NCBI GenBank assembly: GCA_963575745.1
Contig: CAUYUJ010018872.1
Location: 1 to 30,000 of the forward strand
Origin: Prorocentrum cordatum
Lineage: Eukaryota > Sar > Dinophyceae > Prorocentrales > Prorocentraceae
Direction of reading: 5' to 3'
DNA length: 30,000 bases
Shown one piece after another: positions 1 to 7,524 of this stretch (position 1 is its first letter; every line of letters begins with the position of its first letter). The notes under the pieces were generated by a model, which was not told the DNA's origin, did no database searches, and saw only the letters and a list, made by a program, of their open reading frames with translations. A program made the translations under genes and the position numbers.

Positions 1-860
1 CTCGCTGGGCCCCGAGTGGCGGAGCCCGTGCGGAGGCGGCGCCCAGGGCATCCCAAGCGAGCGACATGCGCGGCGCCACTCTTTGCGGAAGCCTGCCTGC
101 TTGGGGCCGAAGATGGGCCCCGTGACATTCTTCTTGACGCCCTTCAGGGCCAGGATGAGGCTCGCGACCGTGCCGCGGCGGATGACGACCCCTTGGTTGC
201 TGCCCGTCCTGCCCTCCTCGCCTCGGGCCGAGATGCCAAACAGGAGGCCCACGCATCGGCCATCCCAGATGACGCCGGCCTCGCGTAGCATCTCCATGTC
301 CTGCCCCCGCCCGTAGACGTCGCACTGCACAAGGGTCCAGATGGCTTCATCCAGGAGCCCCGCCTCGAAGAAGTAGATGGCGATGGCGAAGACAGCTTCC
401 TCAGGCAGAGGACCCCCTTTCCACAGAGATAACCAGCCTCTGCCAGCTCTGCAGGCTTCGCAAGGCCAGGGGAAGCTGGTTCCTCAGCTCAGGCCAAATC
501 GCCAGCAGCCCGAACAAGACGATCGACCCCCACGTAGGACGGAGCCAGCCCTTGTAGCACTTCATGTCCATGTAGTCGGCCAGGGCGTGGCCCACGGCGT
601 TCGCGGACCGCAGCTCCCAACCCTTGTCGACACAGTGGCTAAGAAAGTCTCGAACCTTCGGGGCCCACTGCGCCGCGGTGACGTCCGCCACGGAGTGGGT
701 AAGCAGCCTTGTGAAGCCGCCCTCGCTGATGCCCAGGTGCGGCTCCTTCTCGTAGTTCTCCCACGCCCGTGGCCCTCGCTTCTGCAGGGGGATGTCTCCC
801 GCCCTGGGTGGCTTCGGGCGAACCGCTCCAACAGGGTGGACTTCCTCCAATGCCATGGCG
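1..860 (-). pseudogene. Tyrosine recombinase of the DIRS-like element (frameshifted, partial)
   Basis: DIRS elements integrate their circular cDNA with a tyrosine recombinase instead of a DDE integrase. The N-terminal, core-binding-like part is read from about 850 to 401 (for example WAPKVRDFLSHCVDKGWELR). The catalytic part is read in another frame from about 420 to 1. It shows LREAGVI with the first catalytic Arg, and HGLRHSG with the His-x-x-Arg box at bases 1-24. The one-base frame change falls near 400-425, at an AAAGGGGG-like run. The catalytic Tyr is not in the window. The domain joins the RNase H block upstream after another frame change near 860. Family assignment is good; function of this copy is doubtful. 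Confidence 0.7.
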
Positions 861-861
861 G

Positions 862-2622
862 CTACCCACCAGCGCATCCCGCACAGGCGCGGCCCAGGTC
901 GCGTAGATCGTGACCTCGGCTGTCCGTTGGAGCGGGGCGTCGGTCGCTGTGAGCTGCCACCGTCTCGGGCGCCGCGCCGAGGAAGCCCCCCCGAGAGAGG
1001 CCGTCGGCGACGTTCAGCTCCGACGGGACGTAGCGGTAGTACCCATGAATCGCGAAGCTCATGGCGATCGCCGCCGCCTGGCGGCACAAGCGCATCAGGG
1101 CTGGTGAACTCGAGCGGCCCTTGCCCAGGGCCCCCAGAGCCACCATGCTGTCTGTGAGGATCAGGACCTTCCGCCTCCACATCCGAAATGATCTGGCCAT
1201 GTGTCGCAGCAGGCCCACCACGGCCCGCGTCTCGTTGATGTTCGCGTGCTCCGTGATCCTCCACCCCCCGAAGTAGAGCGGCCGCCATCTCGCGATCGGC
1301 ATCCAGGCGGGGGACAGCGGGGGGACTCTGACTCGATCGCCCCGCCCCACCTCGATCCTCGCCCTTCCCGGCCTCGGCGGGCCGAAGGACGAAGTGGATG
1401 GAGACACGCGCGAGCCCGTCGGATCGGGGCCACTCATCTCCTTCGTCATGCGGGCGAACGCCTCGATGATCACCTCCGCCAGCGCGGCGCACAGCGGCGG
1501 CTGGCACGCCTGGGCGGAGGCGGTGCAGAAATCGGGACGGCCTCGCTCCGCCCGTCCCATGAGTACTGTCTGATGCCTCCCTCGGTGGTTGCACCTCAAG
1601 CAGAGACGGTCCGCGGCGAGGTCCAGTGCGTCGTCGTAGAACCCGAAGATGACAATCATGGTCGGCTTCATCGACGGGGCTCCGTAGCGGCACTGGTCGA
1701 TCCGATTGATCCTCCCGCGCGCCTCCTCGAGGAGGCATGCCATCTCGGGTAGGTTCCAGATTGACGGGTATGGGTCCTCCTCTGGGTCCGCAGGGCGCCC
1801 CATCAAGCCCAGGCCTCCAGCTCGACATACCTCGCGGACCGCCTGCATGGCCGACAGCAAAAGGCGCGACCCTAGGTCCAGGCGGAGGCGCTCGAAGGCT
1901 GTGAATGACATGTCGCTCCGCCCCCAAGGCTCGAGGCGTGTCCGTAAGGGCCTGGGCCCCTTCCACAGGAAGCGAGCCCGACTCCAAGTTGAACATGGGG
2001 GCGAGGCGATCACTGCGTGGAAGTACCCGTCGCGCGCCAGGCTCAGGATCAGGCTGACGAACTCGTCGTTGGTGAGGTCGTGCTTCGGGTTGATCACCGC
2101 GTCGATGGACCAGACCTCGACCTCGTAGCCGTCGCGCTCCGCCCGCGAGTGGATGGCCCCCTCTAGATCCCCCTCCCGGCGCCTGCCCGCGAAGAGGTAC
2201 AGCACCCGGTAGACCCTCCGACTTACCCGCGGCGGCGGTGCAGTCGAGGCCTCGATACACTCGTCGACGTCGTAGGCACACCCCCCAGCGTGGGGGGCCC
2301 AGGCGTCCTCCTCCTGGGCTGTGTAGATATCCTCGGGGGCATTCGTCCATCCCCTCATCTCGCTGTAAAGGGCGTCCTTCCTGACTTCCTCCAGCGAGGC
2401 GTCGGTGACCGCCACTCCGTAGCCCGTGTCGCCGGAGTCCGTCATGAACACCTGCCAGAGCCACGGAGCTTCGAGGTCTGTACGTAAGAGGGGTGCGCAG
2501 TATGCCATCGTAGTCAGATCCCACCTCGCCGCGTCCGTCAGTCGGAACGGCGTCTTGGCGGTCTCGGGACGTCTCATCTCGTGGTACACCTGGTCGAAGA
2601 TGGCGAGGCCCGCGCGCTGGAA
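862..2622 (-). CDS. RNase H with an internal methyltransferase-like block (DIRS-like polyprotein segment)
   Basis: One open frame of about 575 residues from 2589, open further upstream into the T-rich tract; no natural start is expected in a polyprotein. Counted from 2589, VFMTDSGDTGYGVAV (about 47-61) looks like the first RNase H strand with its Asp. INETRAV (Glu453), LILTDSMVA (Asp480) and LNVADGLSRG (Asp529) supply the rest. Between them, about residues 125-375, is a block with VLYLFAGR, an ASPPCSTWS box (Pro-Pro-Cys at 197-199, as in cytosine-5 methyltransferases) and DQCRYG...KPT...CNHRGRH. RNase H removes the RNA template strand; the role of the block is unknown. Other MTase motifs are weak, so activity is uncertain. 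Confidence 0.65.
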   Translation of the reverse strand, partial: FQRAGLAIFDQVYHEMRRPETAKTPFRLTDAARWDLTTMAYCAPLLRTDLEAPWLWQVFMTDSGDTGYGVAVTDASLEEVRKDALYSEMRGWTNAPEDIYTAQEEDAWAPHAGGCAYDVDECIEASTAPPPRVSRRVYRVLYLFAGRRREGDLEGAIHSRAERDGYEVEVWSIDAVINPKHDLTNDEFVSLILSLARDGYFHAVIASPPCSTWSRARFLWKGPRPLRTRLEPWGRSDMSFTAFERLRLDLGSRLLLSAMQAVREVCRAGGLGLMGRPADPEEDPYPSIWNLPEMACLLEEARGRINRIDQCRYGAPSMKPTMIVIFGFYDDALDLAADRLCLRCNHRGRHQTVLMGRAERGRPDFCTASAQACQPPLCAALAEVIIEAFARMTKEMSGPDPTGSRVSPSTSSFGPPRPGRARIEVGRGDRVRVPPLSPAWMPIARWRPLYFGGWRITEHANINETRAVVGLLRHMARSFRMWRRKVLILTDSMVALGALGKGRSSSPALMRLCRQAAAIAMSFAIHGYYRYVPSELNVADGLSRGGFLGAAPETVAAHSDRRPAPTDSRGHDLRDLGRACAGCAGG

Positions 2623-2659
2623 AAAAGAAGGAAAAAAAGAAAGAAAACAAAAAACAAAA

Positions 2660-2691
<32 letters not shown>

Positions 2692-2716
2692 AAAAAAAGA
2701 AAGAAGAAAAAAAACG

Positions 2717-2752
<36 letters not shown>

Positions 2753-2778
2753 AAAAAAGAAAAAGAGAAAAAAAAAAT
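2622..2778. repeat. A-rich (plus) / T-rich (minus) homopolymer tract
   Basis: About 157 bp of almost pure A on the plus strand, broken by single G or C bases. On the coding (minus) strand it is T-rich and ends TTTTTTCCAG followed by the resumed RNase H coding sequence, which resembles a polypyrimidine tract and 3' splice site. The coding frame differs on the two sides. It could be an intron, a retroposed antisense poly(A) or homopolymer expansion. Confidence 0.8.
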
Positions 2779-2789
2779 ATGGCTCTATC

Positions 2790-3913
2790 CCATACGCCCA
2801 CAACCCCACGACGTGCTCGAGGAGCTCCGCGGTCCAGTACGTCCGCTCTACCAGCCGCAGCGTCACCAGAGCCAGGCCGCAGGTGCGGTCGGTCTCGGCT
2901 GAGACGGAGTAGGGTCGGCCTCGATGACCGCCCCCAGCGACTCGAGCCCCTCGCCTTCGGTCTCCTTGTGGACGGGGAGCCCGACCTGCCTCAAGTAGTG
3001 CTTGACTCGGGCCGTCAGTCCGCTCACGACCTCGCTCACCGGCTGCTGCGCGCTGGCGGACGTGGCCATGACCCCGTAGTCGCCCATGTACGCCCAGTTC
3101 ACCGACTCGAACCCCTCGGGCCCGGTCAGTTGAGGCGTCGGAGCCCCATAGACCAGACGCGCGCCGACGGAGTCCTCCCCGAGCCCGCGCGCCACGCAGG
3201 CCTGCTGCGTGGAGTGGGCCAAGAACGGGGCCCACGACCAGCCCATGACTAGGACCTTCAGCGCCAGGAAGGGCCCGCCATCGGGGATGACGCAGTCCCG
3301 CCCCTTGGTCCTCATGTAGTCGACGAACTCGTGGACTGGCACCTCCTCCAAGACAAAGTAGGGCCAGACATCGGGCGGCGTCTCCCAACGATAGAACATG
3401 TCCGGGATGTCGCCCACGCCAGTGTAGACCACGCCCCTCTCGCCCAGGTTGGAAAGGTCCACGTGAGCAAAGGTCGCGGGGCTGCCGAGGGGCACGTAGG
3501 GGGGCCTCTGCCAGCGGAGGTTGGCCCGCCTCTGGTCCCAGATGGCGCGCGCCTGGCGCCTGGCGGGGCCGAGGGGGTCCCCCTCCTCCTGCAGGTACTT
3601 CTTGATGACTCCGAAAAGCGAGACCCCCTCGACCAGCTCGTCGGTGGTCCCGAGCATCCCCGCATCCCAAAGCCTCCCGGCTAGGCGGAGACGCGACGCC
3701 CTCGATCGGAGAGACGGATCTCGGTAGACATTCTGGCCCTTCAGCTCCTCGTCCATGGCCTTGCTGGGCTCGCGTAGCACCCCCCCCGCAACGTCGGAGA
3801 AGTACTCGGCGGCCAGCAGGCAGATGTCCACGAGCTCGGCAGGGATGGTCCCTGGCGGCGGAAGAGCCAGTTCCTCCACGTCGACGGAGCACATCGCGCC
3901 CTTTGGTAGCATC
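2790..3913 (-). pseudogene. Reverse transcriptase of the DIRS-like element
   Basis: The frame from 3913 down to 2863 encodes the RT fingers and palm: GVGDIPDMFYRWETP (motif A region), LVMGWSWAPFLAHSTQ (motif B region) and YMGDYGVMA at the place of the YxDD box. After a one-base frame change near 2912 the family-like sequence continues (LRLVERTYWTAELLEHVVG) to the T-rich tract. Motif C reads YMGD, with Gly where the first catalytic Asp is usual, so the enzyme may be dead or divergent. The open frame extends rightward into the copia LTR and would start there, but that is a chance fusion: the same leader peptide is found at the other LTR. RT identity is fairly secure from the motif order. Confidence 0.65.
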
Positions 3914-4200
3914 AGTCGAAAACAAGCTGGTAAGCTTAGGTATACAGTCCGCCTTAGGCGCTTCCATATCCCAGGCTTAGGCTCATAGCGCATGAGCAAG
4001 AGAGCGAGACGAAGCATGGGATCTGGAGTAAAGAGTAAGATGGGCATCGTCAATGGAAAGGAAGTTTTCCGATCTCAGATGCAAGTAGTGCGCCTCGGTG
4101 AGGCACAGTCACATATCATGCCGGGCCCGGCTTGAGCCAGGCACGGCAGCGGTACATGCTCGATTTATATCTCGCCTTTAACCTTCTCCGTTTAAAGTCG
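3914..4200 (-). repeat. 3' LTR of the copia element
   Basis: Direct copy of 20286-20572 with 13 mismatches and no gaps by eye. Both copies begin AGTCGAAAAC and end TTTAAAGTCG on the plus strand, so they do not show the usual TG...CA ends; the limits are uncertain by about 5 bp. The outer (left) flank is DIRS-like RT sequence. Five of the 13 differences fall in one short stretch near 3944-3949. Confidence 0.85.
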
Positions 4201-4301
4201 GAGGGGGAGGAGACGAGCAGGTACCGCACTTCTATTATGCGGAAAAACAATGCTAAGCAGCAGCGGCTGCCTACAAGGAAAGGGGCGCGCGAGTGGCCTC
4301 G
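4201..4301 (-). other. Short 3' untranslated stretch before the 3' LTR, with GC hairpins and no normal PPT
   Basis: Between the RT-RNase H stop codon and the 3' LTR. A purine-rich plus-strand primer is expected here on the sense strand. Instead the sense strand reads CTCCTCCCCCTC directly before the LTR, a pyrimidine run. One of the short hairpins (4289-4302, stem GCGAG/CTCGC) lies at the left end of the coding/non-coding boundary. Confidence 0.5.
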
Positions 4302-4354
4302 CTACCGGCGAGTTTCCTCGCTGCTAAAGCGCACCTGCCCGCGGGTTTCCCCGC
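4289..4354. repeat. Cluster of three GC hairpins (GCGAG and GCGGG stems)
   Basis: Three hairpins in 66 bp: 4289-4302 (GCGAG-TGGC-CTCGC), 4308-4321 (GCGAG-TTTC-CTCGC) and 4341-4354 (GCGGG-TTTC-CCCGC). The GCGAG/CTCGC pair is a stem variant with a compensated inner base pair relative to the common GCGGG/CCCGC form. They straddle the stop codon of the RT-RNase H frame. Confidence 0.8.
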
Positions 4355-6032
4355 TGGCTCGGGAGGCAGGGCCGTCCTGAGACGACCTGCCCGCCCTATA
4401 CGGTGTATGTTTCTTCAGCTCGTGCTTGAAGGATTGCTGGCCGGCCATTACTTGTAGGAGCAACGCGCGGTCAATTCTACCTTTGGTATGACCATCGGCA
4501 GTCATATCCCGCGTGTCACACCATTGGACGCTTTCCACGATTCCGCGTTCCATCATCTGGCGGATCCAGCTGATGTGCCCAAGCAGAGTACACTCTGTGG
4601 GCTTCTTCAGATCCTTGCTAGACAAAGATTTGAAGACAGACTCGGCATCAATAGTCAGAGTGACTTTGATACATAGACCACCCATTTCCAATATGTTCTT
4701 CAACTGTGTGGGGGTCAATGGTCCCGAGTGTAGCTCGTGGAGCGTTACAATGGTCGGGTAGCAGTCTTCCAAGTTGTGGGCTGCTGCCAGTGTTTCCGCA
4801 GAGTAGCTCGAACGCACTTGCAGTCGATGAGACTTGCAGTATGCGTCCACCAGGTGCACGACGGGTTTCCCCGCTTGCGTGTGGCCACGCCTCAGCAGGT
4901 TAGCCCCGCGGATACCATAGCCTTTGACTTCGTCGTCTTCATCTCCGTTGAGACGACGATAGCCAGAATCGCTATGCAGGTCGACTTCTCCTGTTGGAGT
5001 CATAGCATGATACACGATCTTCTTCGGACCTGCCTGCAATTTTCTGGTAACCGCGTTTAGTCGTCGTACCTGGATGTTTGTCGGTTCTTGGATACGTTGT
5101 AGTGAGACAACATAGACCATTAGCCATACCTGCGTGATCAACGCATAGGCTAGAGCGCCACGAAGACTGACGAACATATCAGAAATTGTCTTCGTCGCCT
5201 TGCTTTCAGGATCAGCTCCTGTGAGTTCTGGATGTGTGATAGGACGAAGCTGTTTGATGTATTCGTCCTGGTCGAGAGTGACGCTCCCATCATCGGTCTT
5301 GTTGTACCGAACAGCACAGTTCGTGTATGTGTGCTTGTTCAGTTTGCACTTCCCAAACGTATCTTCAACACACTTGACATACTTGTCGATAGCCTCTTCC
5401 TTCCCAGTCATATTGATGTCATCAACGTGCTTGGCTGTCAAGAGGTTTGGGCTCATCTCGAATTCTTCGTCGTATGAAGTAGGCTGTAGCCCAAAGCTCC
5501 TAGTGATGGACCTGAGCTTCAGCGAGAACGCCCTGGGAGCATCCTTCGTGCCTGTCCCCGGTTTCAGACACCGGAGACAATGCTTTGATTCGTCATATGA
5601 CTCCAAGCCTGGCAGTGTGCGAAGGACAGCTGCTGACCCAGGTGGTAGTGTGAAACACACCACACGTTCTTTCTCGCCCGTTGCCGCGGCGAGCTCGCCA
5701 TAGGTCAGTCCCTTCAAGAAAGCCATGTTGATGTCCAGGGAAGCGATGATCCAAGCTTTGTTGCATGCAGCAGAACTTGCGAGCAGTCTCTGGCTTGACC
5801 TCCTTGCCGTGCCGGAGAAGGTTTCGACATCAAAGGCTTCGAGGTCCATGAAGCCACGGAGTACCAAGCGTAACCGGATCGTCCTTTCCATTTCGCCCTT
5901 TTCGTTCTTGACAAACTTCCATTTGTATACGTAGCGTGACGTCATGATGTTAGACGCCTTGCTTAAGTCAGTCATCTGGAAGCATTTGTTGTCAAGCCAA
6001 GTCTTCAGCTCTGTGTAGAGGGCTTTGGAGAC
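4302..6032 (-). CDS. Copia reverse transcriptase and RNase H
   Basis: Copies the element RNA into DNA and degrades the template. The frame is open to 6353, but the first roughly 107 residues are out-of-frame noise; homologous coding begins near 6032 after a frameshift from the integrase frame. RT landmarks (numbered from 6353): YVYKWKFVK (141-149), SLDINMAFLKG with Asp207, CLKPGTGTKDAPRAF (262-276), and KHVDDINMTG with the catalytic Asp pair 311-312. RNase H landmarks: LHSDSGY (Asp462), SSYSAETLAAAHN (Glu520), TIDAES (Asp569) and DMTADGHTKG (Asp620). The usual YVDD box reads HVDD, an unusual Tyr-to-His change. Otherwise the catalytic set is complete, and ADGHTKG is typical of copia RNase H. 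Confidence 0.92.
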   Translation of the reverse strand, partial: VSKALYTELKTWLDNKCFQMTDLSKASNIMTSRYVYKWKFVKNEKGEMERTIRLRLVLRGFMDLEAFDVETFSGTARRSSQRLLASSAACNKAWIIASLDINMAFLKGLTYGELAAATGEKERVVCFTLPPGSAAVLRTLPGLESYDESKHCLRCLKPGTGTKDAPRAFSLKLRSITRSFGLQPTSYDEEFEMSPNLLTAKHVDDINMTGKEEAIDKYVKCVEDTFGKCKLNKHTYTNCAVRYNKTDDGSVTLDQDEYIKQLRPITHPELTGADPESKATKTISDMFVSLRGALAYALITQVWLMVYVVSLQRIQEPTNIQVRRLNAVTRKLQAGPKKIVYHAMTPTGEVDLHSDSGYRRLNGDEDDEVKGYGIRGANLLRRGHTQAGKPVVHLVDAYCKSHRLQVRSSYSAETLAAAHNLEDCYPTIVTLHELHSGPLTPTQLKNILEMGGLCIKVTLTIDAESVFKSLSSKDLKKPTECTLLGHISWIRQMMERGIVESVQWCDTRDMTADGHTKGRIDRALLLQVMAGQQSFKHELKKHTPYRAGRSSQDGPASRASGETRGQVRFSSEETRR

Positions 6033-7524
6033 CTTTGACCGGATTTGCTTGGATGTCGGCCTTCGTGAGTAGATCGTCTTCCTTGACGACCACGGCACGT
6101 TTGGAGGCAGCGCTAACGTATACTCGCATAGTTGTGACGCTGCTGTCATCCAACAGTCGGTGTTGCTGCTCGGACAGGACGACTTTGGACATGTCTGCAG
6201 TGAAGCAGAGCTCGATATACTTCCCGTGCTCATCGGAGTCCAGATCATATTTGCTATCCGGTTCCGTGGAGCATAAAGGAACGTAGTAAGAAGTGTCCAT
6301 GTCGTATCCTGGCGGGTGACCCCGCTCCGGCAAGTGGCCTTGCACATCTTCACAGGTCGTAGAGACTAATACACACTGTGTGTCTGTCATGTATGTAGGA
6401 ACTGTATGCATGACTTCCTCTGTGTCAGCTTCAAGGAGTGTTCTGTCATCCATCAGTTCAGCATACCACGACTTCAAGACAAAAGCATCCAGATATTCTT
6501 CTGTCTCCTCTATGATGGTCGGAAGCCGACCATCGTTGTCCGTAGGGGGCTCCTCAGGAGCAGCTGCTGGAGGTGATTCGCTTGGTGGTGGACCATCAGC
6601 GAGTTCCTCAAACTTAGTGAGATCTTGGTCAAACCCAGCAGACGGCTTCCTGGATTTAAGACACTGGATGATGCGTGAGTGTGTGGATCCTGTGATGTCA
6701 TAGATGTTCAAGGCAGTGCCATCAGCTTCATAGTAATGAAACCCAGGGGTCACATCGTTATCATAGTGCACTAGTGTACAGCTGTCTGCATAGGGTGCAG
6801 CAGGCAGCTTCGTCAGGCTCTTGGCGAGTCGTACAGCAACAACGTTTTCAATACGAAAGTAGTTGCGTATGAGGTACTGAAGAGCCAAGTGCACCTTAGG
6901 TGAAAGTCGGCTCGCAGCAGTCATCTGCAGCCGACCCTGTTTCGTTGGTAGATATCCGAAAGTCATGGCGGGTTTCCCCGCTGGCAGACCGGCAATAAAG
7001 GCCAATACTGTCCGAAGGGCCGTATTGTCCGATCCTATCTCGCGGACCATAAGTGCTTCGATGTACAGTGTGTGTCGTGTGTCAGGATACTGTACTCGTA
7101 CTTCGCGATTGCCGACCTTCACGATGACCTGGCCTCGGTCAGGTTCGTTGCGGATGACCGGGTATGGACCACTCCATCCACCCCAGTCGTCTTTCGTGGT
7201 GGTCGGGCGATGATAGTCCACGAGATCTCCCTCTTTGTAGTGAAATTCACCCGTAGCAGTAGTCTTCGTACGGAGAGCCCTGTTCGTCTTGGCAACCGCA
7301 GTGGCCTGCGTGATTGCCTCCAGACTAACCCTCCTGATTGTTTCCTCCCTTGAGTGATCTGATGATTCAGTGGGCTGATCATGATCCAAGACAGGGAAAT
7401 CAGGAAGCATAGCTGGCTGTCTACCATACAGCGCATTGTACGGAGACACTTCATTGTAGAAGGTAAATGCGTTGCTGGCAAACAAGGCTTCATGTAAGAG
7501 ACGAGTGAAATTGAGAGGAATATG
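5992..7524 (-). CDS. Copia integrase C-terminal part and linker to RT
   Basis: Continues the integrase of the preceding frame after a one-base shift near 7524-7530. It starts with LLHEALFASNAFTFYNEVSP and YNALYGRQPAMLPDF, a hallmark of copia integrases downstream of the catalytic Glu. GEFHYKEGDLVDYHRP and WGGWSGPYPVI with following strands look like the small SH3-like C-terminal domain that binds DNA. A long acidic, Pro-rich linker follows (GPPPSESPPAAAPEEPP), ending in KEDDLLTKADIQANPVK, where the frame passes to RT near 6032. One GC hairpin encodes AGKPA at 6968-6981 and another lies at 6312-6325. The ORF's apparent first Met is a TTG; no start is expected here. Confidence 0.8.
   Translation of the reverse strand, partial: HIPLNFTRLLHEALFASNAFTFYNEVSPYNALYGRQPAMLPDFPVLDHDQPTESSDHSREETIRRVSLEAITQATAVAKTNRALRTKTTATGEFHYKEGDLVDYHRPTTTKDDWGGWSGPYPVIRNEPDRGQVIVKVGNREVRVQYPDTRHTLYIEALMVREIGSDNTALRTVLAFIAGLPAGKPAMTFGYLPTKQGRLQMTAASRLSPKVHLALQYLIRNYFRIENVVAVRLAKSLTKLPAAPYADSCTLVHYDNDVTPGFHYYEADGTALNIYDITGSTHSRIIQCLKSRKPSAGFDQDLTKFEELADGPPPSESPPAAAPEEPPTDNDGRLPTIIEETEEYLDAFVLKSWYAELMDDRTLLEADTEEVMHTVPTYMTDTQCVLVSTTCEDVQGHLPERGHPPGYDMDTSYYVPLCSTEPDSKYDLDSDEHGKYIELCFTADMSKVVLSEQQHRLLDDSSVTTMRVYVSAASKRAVVVKEDDLLTKADIQANPVKGLQSPLHRAEDLA

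Larger units (their letters stand above)
1..3913 (-). mobile_element. DIRS-like tyrosine-recombinase retrotransposon, left-truncated by the window
   Basis: Read on the minus strand the segment carries, in order, a reverse transcriptase region, an RNase H of the DIRS type (ending YVPSELNVADGLSRG) and a tyrosine recombinase with an HGLRHSG box. This order is that of DIRS/YR retrotransposons. The coding frame changes at least three times and an A/T homopolymer tract sits between RT and RNase H, so the copy looks decayed. Its upstream part is cut at 3913/3914 by the LTR of the neighbouring copia element. The recombinase tail, including the catalytic tyrosine, and any terminal repeats lie beyond base 1. 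Other non-LTR classes are unlikely because of the recombinase. Confidence 0.75.

Noticed and set aside
377-913. Plus-strand open frames over the retrotransposon regions
   Set aside because: They are antisense shadows; motifs are found only on the minus strand.
401-3967. An 1188-residue open frame on the minus strand
   Set aside because: It joins real fragments (RT tail, recombinase N-part) through out-of-frame sequence and poly-Phe code; the domains lie mostly in another frame.
3914-4053. RT protein apparently starting with MPILLFTPDPMLRLALLLMR
   Set aside because: This leader comes from the copia LTR and recurs at the other LTR; its fusion to the DIRS-like RT is an insertion artefact.
4128-4140. 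CTTGAGCCA resembling the reverse complement of the dinoflagellate spliced leader
   Set aside because: Only about nine bases match (also near 18464 inside Gag code); the ATTTTGG core is absent.
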